From Legionella wadsworthii DSM 21896 = ATCC 33877 (lineage in GTDB: Bacteria; Pseudomonadota; Gammaproteobacteria; Legionellales; Legionellaceae), in NCBI RefSeq assembly GCF_000701265.1, contig NZ_KL370760.1:415203-469032 (forward strand): DNA of 53,830 bases. Reading direction: 5' to 3'. Positions 8,954 through 18,608 of the stretch are shown one piece after another (the stretch's first letter is position 1; the number at the start of each line of letters is the position of its first letter). The position numbers were made by a program, and so were the translations under genes. The notes under the pieces were generated by a model that saw only the letters and a list, made by a program, of their open reading frames with translations, ran no database searches and was not told where the DNA came from.

Positions 8954-9811
8954 ATGAAAAGAATACCTATTTTTTTAATGGGCTGTTTCTATGGAGTCAG
9001 TTCATCGCTAAGTGCTGTGTCCTCACCATTTGAAGAATGGACCGGTATCTATTTGGGAATTAATGGGGGATATGTAACTACTCATAATAAGGCGCAAACG
9101 CATCTTTCTAATATCATGACATTACCCTCTCCATCATCTTCACCAGGATTAGCCGCATCGACTTCAATAGCGGGAGGAAGCTTTTCTATTTCTTCTCACG
9201 ATGAAGGCTTTATAGGGGGCGGACAATTTGGGGCTTCCTATTTATTAAAACCCTTTGTTGTAGGAATTGAAACGGACATTCAGGGGATAGCGCCCAACGA
9301 TCATTCTCGTTATGCGTCACATGTTTATGCTATTCCTGGATTCACCACTTCAAAAATAGCTTCGAATCTTGTTTTGACTCATGGGTTAGAGTATTTAGGT
9401 ACGCTAAGAGGACGTTTTGGCATACTGGCTACACCTTCATTATTGTTGGCCGCATCAGGGGGATATGCTTATGGAGGTAGTCAAACAGTTACCGAATTAA
9501 CTCAGAGTTATCTTGGTACAGCAAATAATTTGATGAGAACTTTTATGAGCGAAGGGGGGGCTTCCCACATCCAAAAAGGGTGGACTGTCGGAGGGTCTTT
9601 AGAATGGAAAATTTATAGTCAATGGAGTACCAAATTAGAGTATTTGTATTATGATTTAGGTTCTGTGTCTTATGATGCCTCTCCATTGGTCAGCCTTATT
9701 AATTCAGGGCAGAGCGCTGGTCAATCTTTGTTTGCTAATGCAGTGAGCGTCACCTCCCGATATAATGGCCAATTGATCCGTGTGGGAGTCAATTACTGGT
9801 TTGCTTCCTAA
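8954..9811 (+). CDS. Outer-membrane beta-barrel protein (OMP_b-brl type)
   Basis: The start at 8954 gives a 285-residue precursor with a classic signal peptide (MKRIPIFLMGCFYG, then a Ser/Ala-rich cleavage region near residue 20-24). An in-frame ATG at 8915 would place 13 extra residues before the signal and is less likely. The mature part opens with EEWTGIYLGINGGY, the first barrel strand typical of Legionella and Coxiella small porin-like proteins, and shows alternating hydrophobic strands with GGQFGASYLL, LGTLRGRFG and SGGYAYGG. The last strand (LIRVGVNYWFAS) has the near-terminal aromatic. Substrate or function is unknown. Confidence 0.85.
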   Translation: MKRIPIFLMGCFYGVSSSLSAVSSPFEEWTGIYLGINGGYVTTHNKAQTHLSNIMTLPSPSSSPGLAASTSIAGGSFSISSHDEGFIGGGQFGASYLLKPFVVGIETDIQGIAPNDHSRYASHVYAIPGFTTSKIASNLVLTHGLEYLGTLRGRFGILATPSLLLAASGGYAYGGSQTVTELTQSYLGTANNLMRTFMSEGGASHIQKGWTVGGSLEWKIYSQWSTKLEYLYYDLGSVSYDASPLVSLINSGQSAGQSLFANAVSVTSRYNGQLIRVGVNYWFAS

Positions 9812-9819
9812 CCATCGGA

Positions 9820-10833
9820 TTAGGCTAACGTGTGTTCCTCATGGGTTAGCCACTGGCTCTCTTTATTCCATTGATAGTTCGATGGAAATGAATGATGCTC
9901 CAGGGTCATTATTCCTTTTGCATCATAAGACTGCTGGACTGATGCTTTGATTTCATGATAAGAGCTCATTCCTGGAATAATTAAATAGTGAACGCAGGGA
10001 TCCACAACACATACCTTTTCCCCTGCTTTAGCTAAGCCTTCCGCTGCCTGCTGCACACAGATATTTCCGCAAATCCCTGTGATGAGAATCTCTTTGTAAT
10101 CTTTATTTTGAAAAAACTTCAGAAATGAAAGAGCGGGAGACGCATAAACCGGATTTATTTCGGTTAAAAACTTAGAATCACTCAAGTCAATATTCGATTG
10201 CAGTTGTATTCCTGCTTCTGGGGCTGAGAAATTAATTTTTGCAAATCGATAAATAGCAATTTTTTTCTGTAAATGAGTTAAGCGGATCCCAATGGGCTGA
10301 GCTATAGCCGCCCCTATCGTACCGCAAAGACAATGCAATCCATATTGTCCATTTTCAGGACTTAGATTTTGTAGCTCATTGTATTCGATTTGCAATATTC
10401 TTCTTATGTGCTCTTCTCCATAACTTTCTTTTAAAGTTTGAGCATCGGGACTCATACCATTTCTTTTGTAAACGTGTGCATCTTGGCTGGTAATGAGTTC
10501 TATTCGATTGCATAGTTCCGGGAAAGAAATTACAAGCTCAGTCACTGCATCCAGTAAAGCCATGTTGCTTATCAAAGTATTTTCTCCATCAGGGACATAT
10601 AGAGCAAAACCTGGCAATACAAAATCATTTTGTAAATCGACTAAAAGAATCGCCAATTTACTAGGTTGATCGAGTTTATTGAGGAGTGTTTTTTTTAATT
10701 CTTCCTTCAATGTCGCTCCGTATATCGCATAAATCTGGTTTATCTCAGTAAAATAATATGAAGTCCTCTTCTGTAAATGCTCTTGAGTTTGGAGATGGGT
10801 TAATAGTTTTTTATCAGAAAACATAAGTTGCAT
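9820..10833 (-). CDS. Nicotinamidase/isochorismatase-family cysteine hydrolase with N-terminal extension
   Basis: The catalytic triad of nicotinamidases is visible in order: Asp66 in LVDLQND, Lys199 in FAKINFSA and nucleophile Cys259 in GICGNICVQQAA. A metal-site-like Asp118/His120 (SQDAH) and the LHCLCGTIGA motif (about 166-175) also fit PncA. The likely reaction is hydrolysis of nicotinamide to nicotinate in NAD salvage. At 337 residues it is about 120 longer than typical PncA: about 60 unrecognised residues precede the core and there are internal insertions. I chose the ATG at 10833; in-frame TTG/GTG codons extend to 10869 and no start has a strong ribosome binding site. It converges on the barrel gene eight bases away. 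Confidence 0.75.
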   Translation of the reverse strand: MQLMFSDKKLLTHLQTQEHLQKRTSYYFTEINQIYAIYGATLKEELKKTLLNKLDQPSKLAILLVDLQNDFVLPGFALYVPDGENTLISNMALLDAVTELVISFPELCNRIELITSQDAHVYKRNGMSPDAQTLKESYGEEHIRRILQIEYNELQNLSPENGQYGLHCLCGTIGAAIAQPIGIRLTHLQKKIAIYRFAKINFSAPEAGIQLQSNIDLSDSKFLTEINPVYASPALSFLKFFQNKDYKEILITGICGNICVQQAAEGLAKAGEKVCVVDPCVHYLIIPGMSSYHEIKASVQQSYDAKGIMTLEHHSFPSNYQWNKESQWLTHEEHTLA

Positions 10834-10973
10834 CGGTAAGAAAAAAATTGGGTTGCATGATAACACCAATGGATATTTTTTTAGCTAGGGGAGTAACGAA
10901 TTCTCAAAGAAAGATAAGGGGAAGAGCCAAGAGAGATTTGGCGCTTTCCCCAGATAAAACGGACAATGGAATT

Positions 10974-12590
10974 TTAGATGGTGTTTTCGTTAAATAAGCT
11001 GCTTAAACCTTCCAAAGCATTATCAACAGGGGCTTCCATTTCTTTTTGAGCTTCTGTTTTATCAAAGAAAAATGATGCTCTTCCTGTTTTCGCCTTGGTA
11101 TAAAGCAACTTTCCAAGAGTCACCAGACTGAAAAGGATATTTGCGACAATTTCACCAAAAGAAAAATGCTCGCTCATCAGATCATCTTGGCTGTGTAGTC
11201 TGGCTTTAAATTTCATTTCAAAATGAGTATAAGATTCTTTGCTAGGAAGCTCCTCAGGGTTTTGGCATATCAACAATGCGACATCATTTTGAAGCGAATC
11301 AGCTAGACCTTCGATAATGTCTTTTTCAACCGGTGATAAAGTTGCAGCAAAAGTTTTTAACTCAGCAATTTTTAAAGAAAGCCCCTTAATTTTTTCCGAA
11401 AACGCCTTATATCGGCCTCCTTTTTCTTCAAAATTTAACAGAATCCTACTGGCCTCTTCATCCGAACTTTTTAATTTTTCATTATCATCAGCATCCATTA
11501 ATTTAACGACAACCCTGTTTAATGTAGCCTGCATTTTGATGCCTGGAAATTTGCCGATTTCGGTGGTAATCTTTTGAATTAAATCATCACTATGGCCTGT
11601 CTCCATATATACTTTGAATAGTCCATTGTTTTCATCATTTAAACTACTAATAAATTGATTGCGAGTCTCCTTATCCTCTGAGCTCAACAAATCCTTAGTA
11701 TGGTAATGAGAATTACGATCAATGATGTATTCATTTAGAAGTTGGATACAATCGATGGCGAGAAGTCTTCGAGTTGCAACTTGCAATTCCGTAATTTGGC
11801 GGTTTATCAAGTCGATCTCCAGTTGCAGATCTTCTTCTTGTCTGGCGAGTTCCCTGATAGTAATTGTTTCTTTGTGGGTTATCTGTTGTTCAATTTGGTG
11901 CAATTCTTCCGTAACCCTCTCTTTACCTTCATAATTCTGCATGAGCGTTTTTTTAATTTCTTCTAAACCCCCGAGAGCCGAAGCTAATTCAGACAAAGCT
12001 TGAGCATCTACACTCAGTGGAAAAGCCAAACTTTCCAACTTTTTAGAAACGGCTTTAGTTAAATTTTGTCTGTCTGTTGATTCGAAAGTTAAAAAATAAT
12101 CACTTTGTTTTTCCCCAAGTATATCCAACAGTAAAGGAAACCCTCTGCTTTTGTACCCTGTGATACCAGAGTTATTAGCAAGATCTGCCAAAGTCTTTTG
12201 GTTATACCCTGCGCTTAAATGACTTTGAACAGCTAGTAATAATTTATTTTCAAGTATCGTTTTATCAGATAGGTCTTTAGTTTTCTTTTGCACCTCTTCT
12301 AGAGCAGTGATCTGATCCTGGACATATTTCAGTACAGCCTCTTTATCATCGATATCCAGGCCCAATGAAGAACCAGGAATTTCTTGAGCAAGACTAAAAA
12401 TACGGGGTATATCCCTTTCTATGATTTTCTTATTCGCTTGTTTCGAATTGCCAAGAAGATTCACCCTCATCTGCTTTTGTTGTTTTAATTCCTCAAGTAG
12501 TTCTCTTTCTTTCCTTATTGTTTGACTCAGGTGTGTCAGTAGTTCTTGTTTTTCTGTGCGTTGACGAATTAAATCTTCTTTGCTGATCAT
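10974..12590 (-). CDS. Coiled-coil orphan protein, possible Dot/Icm substrate
   Basis: A 538-residue hydrophilic protein with no recognised enzymatic domain. Long heptad-like stretches occur at about 3-45 (Leu/Glu/Lys-rich), 85-115, 215-280 and 365-400. A short hydrophobic stretch near residues 475-495 (IVANILFSLVTLG) precedes an acidic tail ending NALEGLSSLFNENTI. I chose the ATG at 12590 with GAGA seven bases upstream rather than the in-frame GTG at 12602. The architecture resembles many Legionella type IVB secretion substrates, but that is inference; no effector motif is decisive. It is a single-gene transcript between the hydrolase and tatC. Confidence 0.65.
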   Translation of the reverse strand: MISKEDLIRQRTEKQELLTHLSQTIRKERELLEELKQQKQMRVNLLGNSKQANKKIIERDIPRIFSLAQEIPGSSLGLDIDDKEAVLKYVQDQITALEEVQKKTKDLSDKTILENKLLLAVQSHLSAGYNQKTLADLANNSGITGYKSRGFPLLLDILGEKQSDYFLTFESTDRQNLTKAVSKKLESLAFPLSVDAQALSELASALGGLEEIKKTLMQNYEGKERVTEELHQIEQQITHKETITIRELARQEEDLQLEIDLINRQITELQVATRRLLAIDCIQLLNEYIIDRNSHYHTKDLLSSEDKETRNQFISSLNDENNGLFKVYMETGHSDDLIQKITTEIGKFPGIKMQATLNRVVVKLMDADDNEKLKSSDEEASRILLNFEEKGGRYKAFSEKIKGLSLKIAELKTFAATLSPVEKDIIEGLADSLQNDVALLICQNPEELPSKESYTHFEMKFKARLHSQDDLMSEHFSFGEIVANILFSLVTLGKLLYTKAKTGRASFFFDKTEAQKEMEAPVDNALEGLSSLFNENTI

Positions 12591-12688
12591 TTTACATCTC
12601 ACATCTAATTGAAAAAAAAGAAGGCATTATAAGATAGATTAATTGTCTATTAAATGGTCACTATGGCTTTTTAAAAGAATTTTAAAGC

Positions 12689-13378
12689 TTATTTAAAATA
12701 AACTGCCAAAATAATGCCGGTTTCATAAAGAAAACATAAGGGGACCGCAAGCATAATTTGTGAAAAAACATCTGGGGGGGTAAGCAACATGCCGACAATG
12801 AAAGCGCCTACAATGACATAAGGTCTTATTTTTTTTAAGGTGGATACGTCGATGAGGTGTAGACGCACTAAAACAAAACAAATCAATGGCACTTGAAAAC
12901 AGAAACCAAAAATTAAAAGCATTCGGGTAATAAAATCCAGAGCAATAGCCATGTCGGGCATAAAGCGTACACCTTTAGGTAAGGCGTGTGCAAAAAAATG
13001 AAACATGAAAGGCAAAACCAAATAAAAACAAAATAAAACGCCACCGATAAAAAGTACCAGACTGAAAATTAAGGCGATGCGTAATGTCGTTTTCTCTTTT
13101 TGATAGAGTCCAGGACTGATAAAACGCCAGAATTGAAATAAAGAAAAAGGAGCGGTTAGTAACAGGGCTGTATCTGCTGCCAGTTTAAGTGGCGTGAAAA
13201 CTGGAGAAGTCACTTGGGTTGCAATTAAGCCTTCTTGGGTCGAAAGGCTATGAAGAAGAGGGTTCACCAAAAGATGATATAAATCATTAGACCAGAAGAA
13301 AAATATAAAAAACAAGCTGGCGAACCAAATTAAAGTCTGCAATCCTCTACGTCTTAATTCTAAAAGATGATGTAACAT
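12689..13378 (-). CDS. tatC: Sec-independent protein translocase TatC
   Basis: TatC binds twin-arginine signal peptides and forms the Tat translocation core with TatA and TatB in the inner membrane. The N-terminal HLLELRRR (residues 4-11) is the conserved cytosolic recognition motif, followed by six hydrophobic helices; the periplasmic loop after helix 1 and the family motif FWRFISPGLYQKEK (about 83-96) are present. At 229 residues it is slightly shorter than average, mainly at the N-terminus. tatA and tatB lie 19 kb away at 32.2-32.6 kb, matching the split arrangement known in L. pneumophila. panD is 47 bases upstream on the same strand. Confidence 0.96.
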   Translation of the reverse strand: MLHHLLELRRRGLQTLIWFASLFFIFFFWSNDLYHLLVNPLLHSLSTQEGLIATQVTSPVFTPLKLAADTALLLTAPFSLFQFWRFISPGLYQKEKTTLRIALIFSLVLFIGGVLFCFYLVLPFMFHFFAHALPKGVRFMPDMAIALDFITRMLLIFGFCFQVPLICFVLVRLHLIDVSTLKKIRPYVIVGAFIVGMLLTPPDVFSQIMLAVPLCFLYETGIILAVYFK

Positions 13379-13425
13379 AGGTTTATTCTAATTGGTTTCC
13401 CTCCCAAGAATGAGAGAGAGATTTT

Positions 13426-13836
13426 TTAGTTTTCGACAAGTTCTTTGGATTCGTGATGTTTCACTCCAATTTTTTCAGGGCGAATTTCGCGTAAGCGATT
13501 AAATTGATCCACAAAAACTACAGTTGGAACGATATTGGCACAATCTTCTTCTAATATCTGGGTAAAGGAGGCGATAATTACGATATCACCAGGGGTCACT
13601 AAATGTGCGGCAGCGCCATTAACGCATATTGAAGTGGATCCTGGTTTGCCCGTAATGGCGTAAGTCTCGAAACGTGTTCCTGCGGTCACGTTCCATACAT
13701 TCACTGCTTCATAAGGTAATATGTTTGCTGCTCTAAGAAGCTCTGGAGAAATCGTAATGCTTCCTTCGTAATCCAAGTCAGCCTCGGTCACGCAAGCGCG
13801 GTGTATCTTGGATTTCAACATTTTTCGATAAGACAT
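13426..13836 (-). CDS. panD: Aspartate 1-decarboxylase
   Basis: Makes beta-alanine from L-aspartate for pantothenate and CoA synthesis. The 136-residue proenzyme self-cleaves at Gly-Ser in the motif YEGSITI (residues about 23-29) to generate the pyruvoyl group. The conserved KSKIHRA (9-15) and GSTSICVNGAAAHLVTPGD (66-84) segments are intact; the latter contains the active-site loop. The ATG at 13836 gives a normal start, with a few residues before MLKSKIH. It is upstream of tatC on the same strand and possibly co-transcribed, though not functionally linked. Confidence 0.97.
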   Translation of the reverse strand: MSYRKMLKSKIHRACVTEADLDYEGSITISPELLRAANILPYEAVNVWNVTAGTRFETYAITGKPGSTSICVNGAAAHLVTPGDIVIIASFTQILEEDCANIVPTVVFVDQFNRLREIRPEKIGVKHHESKELVEN

Positions 13837-14026
13837 AATGATTTCAGCCCTTATTCATAGTGGCCGAATTTTACACCAAATTGTCACCTATATGCTATAT
13901 AAATTTTATCTGGATCATGATACGCCACATTAAGGTTCGTTCTGAAAGAGTACGGGTATTACATCGAGCATACCGGCTACTTTTTATTGGAGATGCACGT
14001 TATAATTGGCATTTTACCCATATGGG

Positions 14027-14806
14027 ATGAATAAAGTGAGGCATAGCCCACGTAAACGTTTTGGTCAGAATTTTCTACACAATCGACATATCATTAATGA
14101 CATTGTACGCGCCATTAACCCACAAGCGGAAGATAATATGCTGGAAATTGGGCCGGGCCTTGGTGCATTGACGGTGCCTTTGCTCGGTCATTTAAATCAT
14201 TTAACTGCGGTGGAAATTGATACCGATTTGCAAAAGCATTTATCTGAAATATCCCACGCACGAGGAAAGTTAAATTTAATTGCTGCAGATGCGTTAACCC
14301 TTGATTACAGCCGCTTTGGACCCCATCTAAGAGTTGTTGGAAATTTACCGTATAATATTTCCACACCTTTGTTAATCCATTTATTGAAGTTTACGACGTA
14401 TATTGAAGACATGCATTTTATGTTACAAAAAGAAGTGGTAGAGCGTATGGCAGCGCAACCGGGTAGTAAGGCCTACGGGCGATTAACGGTGATGCTGCAA
14501 TATCACTGTGCGGTGGATCATTTGTTTGATGTTCCCCCTGAGGCTTTTGATCCACAGCCTAAAGTAGATTCAGCGGTGGTTCGACTGATACCCCATCGTG
14601 AATCTCCCTTTGAAAAAGTGTCTGTAGCGCAGTTGGAACGTTTGGTGGCTTGTGCATTTTCTATGCGCCGCAAAACGTTAAATAACAATTTGAAAGGGAT
14701 AATAAGAGTTGAGGAATTAGACACTTTAGGTATTGATGGAAGTAAAAGACCAGAACAAATTTCTATTGCGGAATATGTTCAACTAGCGAAATTTATTTCC
14801 AATTAG
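14027..14806 (+). CDS. rsmA: 16S rRNA dimethyladenosine transferase RsmA (KsgA)
   Basis: Dimethylates A1518 and A1519 in the 3' hairpin of 16S rRNA during 30S maturation. I chose the ATG at 14027, which yields 259 residues and the conserved beginning RKRFGQNFL; the longer TTG start at 14006 adds seven unconserved residues. Motif I ([10 protein letters not shown], about 43-52) binds SAM, motif IV is NLPYNIS (about 108-114), and [19 protein letters not shown] residues near 210-225 ([14 protein letters not shown]) are present. It starts a plus-strand block that continues with the TraI_2 protein and apaH; rsmA-apaH proximity is common in gammaproteobacteria. Confidence 0.97.
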   Translation: MNKVRHSPRKRFGQNFLHNRHIINDIVRAINPQAEDNMLEIGPGLGALTVPLLGHLNHLTAVEIDTDLQKHLSEISHARGKLNLIAADALTLDYSRFGPHLRVVGNLPYNISTPLLIHLLKFTTYIEDMHFMLQKEVVERMAAQPGSKAYGRLTVMLQYHCAVDHLFDVPPEAFDPQPKVDSAVVRLIPHRESPFEKVSVAQLERLVACAFSMRRKTLNNNLKGIIRVEELDTLGIDGSKRPEQISIAEYVQLAKFISN

Positions 14807-14858
14807 TGTAAAATTAATCATCATGGACTTTAATTTTAATTGGAGTTATTAAATTATT

Positions 14859-16208
14859 ATGGAGATGGCCTTGTTTCATCGTCAACGTCAGCGTAAAGTT
14901 TCTTTGTCTTCACAGGGTAAATCTTTAAAAGATTTGACCCGCATTGTCACTGCGACTCTTTTTTTATCTGAGGATAAGAGACAGGCTTTACTTGAAAGAA
15001 TGAGAATGTTATCGGCCCTGGAAACGGCTCGATATGACAGTTTATGTGGTAATCTTATTGAAAACTTAGTCAATTATTGTCAAAACTTACCTGAAACAGC
15101 GCACAGCTATTTTTCTCAGCAAGGGGGCTTGGTCGATCATGCATTGAATCGAACCGAAGCTGCATTGAGTTTATTTCAGGAGTTCATGGTACAGGATCAG
15201 CCAGATTCTTATTCTGAAGAACAAAAACTTTGGCAATATGCCCTTTTTTCAGCCGCTATTCTTCAAGGAATTGGTAAGCTATTTGTAGACTACCGAGTGA
15301 GCCTTTATGACACAAACGGCAACTTTTTAAAAGAATGGAACCCTTTACTAGGGAATATGACCAACACCGGAATTTATTATTTCTATGAGTTTGAAAAAGA
15401 ATCTGAAATAGAATTTAGACGTCGGCTCAATCTATTGCTTGCTAAAAAACTTATGCCTTCGAGTGGTTTTGCCTGGATAGCTTCCAATGCTGAAGTCCTC
15501 TCAGTGTGGCTTGCGTTATTGAATGAAGATGAAGCCTCTGCTGGTACCTTGGGTGCGATCCTTATCCGCGCCGAAGCCATTGCCATCCAACGCTATTTAC
15601 TCGAGTTTATGGGAAAAGGAATATCTGCGCATGGTAGCGGGCGATATCGTGCGGGAACTTTTTCTGATGGACAACCAGAAAGTTTGCTTGAAAAAGAACA
15701 AGCTGTAGGCATGGAATTTATCCAATGGATGATTAAAGCTTTAGATGAGGGGCGCATTATGGTTAATAAAGCGCCGTTGTTTATGGTACCTGGTGGTATG
15801 TTGATGTGTGCTGAAATGTTCCAGTTATTTGTACGAGAACATCCAGAATATAAAAATTGGCAAGCAGCGCAAAACGGGTTCTTGTCCTTAGGACTTCACA
15901 ATCGCGCTGCCGATGGCGGTGTTTTAAGTCGATTTGAAGCCAACAAACAAATGGAGACCGGTATTGTATTTTCTAAGTATGCCCTTGCTATCCCAGAATC
16001 GGTCAAAGTATTCCATCCAGGCAATGGAAAAGTAGAGTCAATGTCTGCTACGGAATTGATTTATAAAGCTCAATTTACCAGCCAATTTATTCAGCAACAA
16101 AACAAAGGGGTGGCGAGTGCGTTGCAAAAATTAGATGCTAAAGGCAAATGGCAAGTGATAGAGCATGAAGGGAGTTCCTTAAGGCCAGGAGCAAAAAACG
16201 GTGCCTGA
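14859..16208 (+). CDS. TraI_2/HD-like domain protein between rsmA and apaH
   Basis: A 449-residue protein resembling the TraI_2 (MOBH relaxase-like, formerly 'putative helicase') domain family. The [15 protein letters not shown] segment (residues about 88-102) matches the HD-type metal-site region of that family, and the helical stretch up to about 330 fits the same fold. There is no separate helicase or mobilisation module and no conjugation gene nearby, so it is a chromosomal stand-alone member rather than part of a plasmid. The C-terminus beyond 330 is unrecognised. Its end overlaps apaH by eight bases, implying translational coupling with a nucleotide hydrolase; a phosphohydrolase role is possible but unproven. 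Confidence 0.7.
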   Translation: MEMALFHRQRQRKVSLSSQGKSLKDLTRIVTATLFLSEDKRQALLERMRMLSALETARYDSLCGNLIENLVNYCQNLPETAHSYFSQQGGLVDHALNRTEAALSLFQEFMVQDQPDSYSEEQKLWQYALFSAAILQGIGKLFVDYRVSLYDTNGNFLKEWNPLLGNMTNTGIYYFYEFEKESEIEFRRRLNLLLAKKLMPSSGFAWIASNAEVLSVWLALLNEDEASAGTLGAILIRAEAIAIQRYLLEFMGKGISAHGSGRYRAGTFSDGQPESLLEKEQAVGMEFIQWMIKALDEGRIMVNKAPLFMVPGGMLMCAEMFQLFVREHPEYKNWQAAQNGFLSLGLHNRAADGGVLSRFEANKQMETGIVFSKYALAIPESVKVFHPGNGKVESMSATELIYKAQFTSQFIQQQNKGVASALQKLDAKGKWQVIEHEGSSLRPGAKNGA

Positions 16209-17016
16209 TTATGCTATTGGTGATGTGCAAGGATGTTATGATCCCCTACAACGTTTATTAGAAATCATAGATTTTGATGACAAATCCGATCGGTTGTGGT
16301 TTGTTGGTGATTTAGTAAACCGGGGACCAGACTCTTTAGCGGTTTTGCGCTTTGTGAGTTCCTTGCATATCGCACCAAGAGTGACTCTAGGGAATCATGA
16401 TTTACACCTCCTGGCGACTTTATTTGGTGACAGACCCTGGAAAGGTCATGATGATACCTTACATGAAGTGATGGATGCAGATGATGGTGAGGAATTGGGC
16501 CATTGGTTAAGAAAACAATCTATTCTATACTATTCATCCGAGTTTAATGTGGTGATGTGTCACGCCGGGATTTGCCCGTTATGGGATTTAGACCAGGCAA
16601 GACAATTGGCTAAGGAACTAGAAGAAGTTCTCGCTGGAGAGAACTACCCTCATTTTTTATCTAACTTATATGGAAATCAGCCCAACTATTGGGCTGATGC
16701 TTTAAGGGGAATGGATAGACTGCGTGCTATTACAAATTATTTTACGCGCATGCGTTTTTGTAATGAACGAGGACAAATCGATTGGGATTACAAGGGAACC
16801 ATAGCTCAAGCTCCGACCAATCTTTATCCTTGGTTTGACGTACCGTCTCGAAAAGAAATTGATGCGGATATTATTTTTGGTCACTGGGCTGCTTTAATGG
16901 GAAATTGTCCCCATGCTAAAATACATGCTCTAGATACAGGATGTTTTTGGGGTGGCCAATTAACTGCTTTACGCTTACAGGATATGCAGCGATTTGCGTT
17001 CTGGAACAAAAAATGA
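16201..17016 (+). CDS. apaH: Bis(5'-nucleosyl)-tetraphosphatase (symmetrical)
   Basis: Hydrolyses Ap4A to two ADP and removes NpnN caps from RNA in other bacteria. The metallophosphatase motifs are in order: GDVQGCYD (7-14), [10 protein letters not shown] (38-47), GNHDLHLL (about 66-73), and GHWA near 223. Gln replaces His in the first motif, a common variant in this group. The 271-residue length is normal. It starts with GTG at 16201 inside the end of the upstream gene, and the ATG of the TolC-like gene overlaps its stop, so it is embedded in one transcriptional unit with both. Confidence 0.97.
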   Translation: MPDYAIGDVQGCYDPLQRLLEIIDFDDKSDRLWFVGDLVNRGPDSLAVLRFVSSLHIAPRVTLGNHDLHLLATLFGDRPWKGHDDTLHEVMDADDGEELGHWLRKQSILYYSSEFNVVMCHAGICPLWDLDQARQLAKELEEVLAGENYPHFLSNLYGNQPNYWADALRGMDRLRAITNYFTRMRFCNERGQIDWDYKGTIAQAPTNLYPWFDVPSRKEIDADIIFGHWAALMGNCPHAKIHALDTGCFWGGQLTALRLQDMQRFAFWNKK

Positions 17017-18608
17017 TGTTACGAAACAATTTTCTTTTCAGGTGTAAAGAGATAAAAATTTTTTGGGTTATTTCCTTTTTATTATTTGCAATGAATGCGT
17101 GGCCGCTTTCACCTGCTAAAAGCTTTCCCGCAGAGCAAGCAGAAGTTCGCTTGCAGCAAGCAATAGAAAATCCTGAGTACATGCTGCATCATTGGATCGA
17201 TTTGCCTACTTCCCCTTCCTCACGCAGTAAAAAAGTACATCACCTAAGTCTAAGAGAAGCTATTTTGTTGGCACTACGTTATAACCCTAATATTCAAAAT
17301 GCAGAGCTCGATCGCATTGTCCAACGCTACCAATTACGTTTGGCGAATAACCAGTTTGAATTACAATATGCTTTAGGCGCATCGGGAGTCATTCAAAGAA
17401 GTACTTTCAACGGGGTCGGTACAGGTACCACCCGGACCTTCTTAGCGAGTCCTGAATTCAATTTGAGAACAAAACACGGAACTGAAGCTAATTTATCCAT
17501 TAATAATAATGTCAATGACAATAATAATTACAATCCTGTCTTAAATTTTTCTGTAACCCAACCTTTATTAAGAGGATTTGGCAAATCTGTCAACGAAGCA
17601 GCGCTCCTGGATGCCAAAGACAATGAATGGTTAAACAAACTGAATTTACAACAATCCGTCGCAGACCAAGTCACGCAGGTTATAGTCGCTTATCGCACTC
17701 TGACTTTGAGCGGAAACAATTTGCAAAATCAGCGCTTACAACTAAAAGAAGCTAAAAAATCCTATGAAATTAATGAAAAAAAGATAAAAGCCGGTCAATT
17801 GGAGCCGACAGGAAATATTCAACAATCCTATCAAATTGAATCATTAAGTTTAATGGTAGAACAAGCAGAAAATGATTTTCAAACTGCAGCACAGGATCTT
17901 TTGCAAACCATAGGCTTAGACCCAGAGATGCATATTTCTGTTCCAAGTGACGTGGTTTTGGAAAAAATCTCTGTACCTAATTTGCAGCAATCTATTGATT
18001 TGGCATTAAAAAACAATACGGCTTATTTGGCGCAAAAAATTGCGCTAAGAGCAGACGAACGAGCTTATAAAGTGGCTAAAAACCAACAACTATGGCAATT
18101 GGATGTTTCAGGTAATGTGCAAAGCGGTGTTTTAAATGATGTTACAGGTGTCAATGGAGGTTTAAAAGGTATCTACAACGGGAATAATATTACCGAAGCA
18201 GCTCGTGTGACTTTAACTGTCCCCTTTCATGATATCAGCCGACGCAGCCAGTTAATTAATGCAAAAGTGCGCTTGGAAAAAGATCGTTTAAATTTATTGG
18301 CGACCAAACGCGCCCTGATCACCAACATCACGAATACAATTAATAATATAAACAGTTTGGCGAAACGTTACCAGTTAGCCCAAAAGCAAGTAAAACTGGC
18401 TGAGCAATCTTATACATTGGAAAAAAAGAAACAGCAAGCCGGAATAGCCAGCGCTTTGGACGTAAATAATACACAAAATCAGTTGATCCAGGCACAATCA
18501 GGTCTTATTAGTGCTAAAATTGCATATCTTAATCAGATATCCAATTTGCAAAGAACCTTGGGAACCACGCTGGAACATTGGCAAATTAAATTAAGGTATG
18601 GTGGATGA
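17013..18608 (+). CDS. TolC-family outer-membrane efflux protein
   Basis: A 531-residue outer-membrane channel subunit. The ATG at 17013 overlaps the apaH stop; ATG 17016 is an alternative. A signal-anchor-like hydrophobic segment (about residues 12-30) is followed by a linker and the TolC repeats: [20 protein letters not shown] (about 79-98) begins the first half and long alpha-helical Gln/Ala/Leu-rich segments flank beta strands such as [13 protein letters not shown]. The second half starts near residue 320 ([12 protein letters not shown]). It is the first gene of a four-gene tripartite efflux operon with overlapping starts, so it should dock to the adaptor encoded next. Confidence 0.92.
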   Translation: MMLRNNFLFRCKEIKIFWVISFLLFAMNAWPLSPAKSFPAEQAEVRLQQAIENPEYMLHHWIDLPTSPSSRSKKVHHLSLREAILLALRYNPNIQNAELDRIVQRYQLRLANNQFELQYALGASGVIQRSTFNGVGTGTTRTFLASPEFNLRTKHGTEANLSINNNVNDNNNYNPVLNFSVTQPLLRGFGKSVNEAALLDAKDNEWLNKLNLQQSVADQVTQVIVAYRTLTLSGNNLQNQRLQLKEAKKSYEINEKKIKAGQLEPTGNIQQSYQIESLSLMVEQAENDFQTAAQDLLQTIGLDPEMHISVPSDVVLEKISVPNLQQSIDLALKNNTAYLAQKIALRADERAYKVAKNQQLWQLDVSGNVQSGVLNDVTGVNGGLKGIYNGNNITEAARVTLTVPFHDISRRSQLINAKVRLEKDRLNLLATKRALITNITNTINNINSLAKRYQLAQKQVKLAEQSYTLEKKKQQAGIASALDVNNTQNQLIQAQSGLISAKIAYLNQISNLQRTLGTTLEHWQIKLRYGG

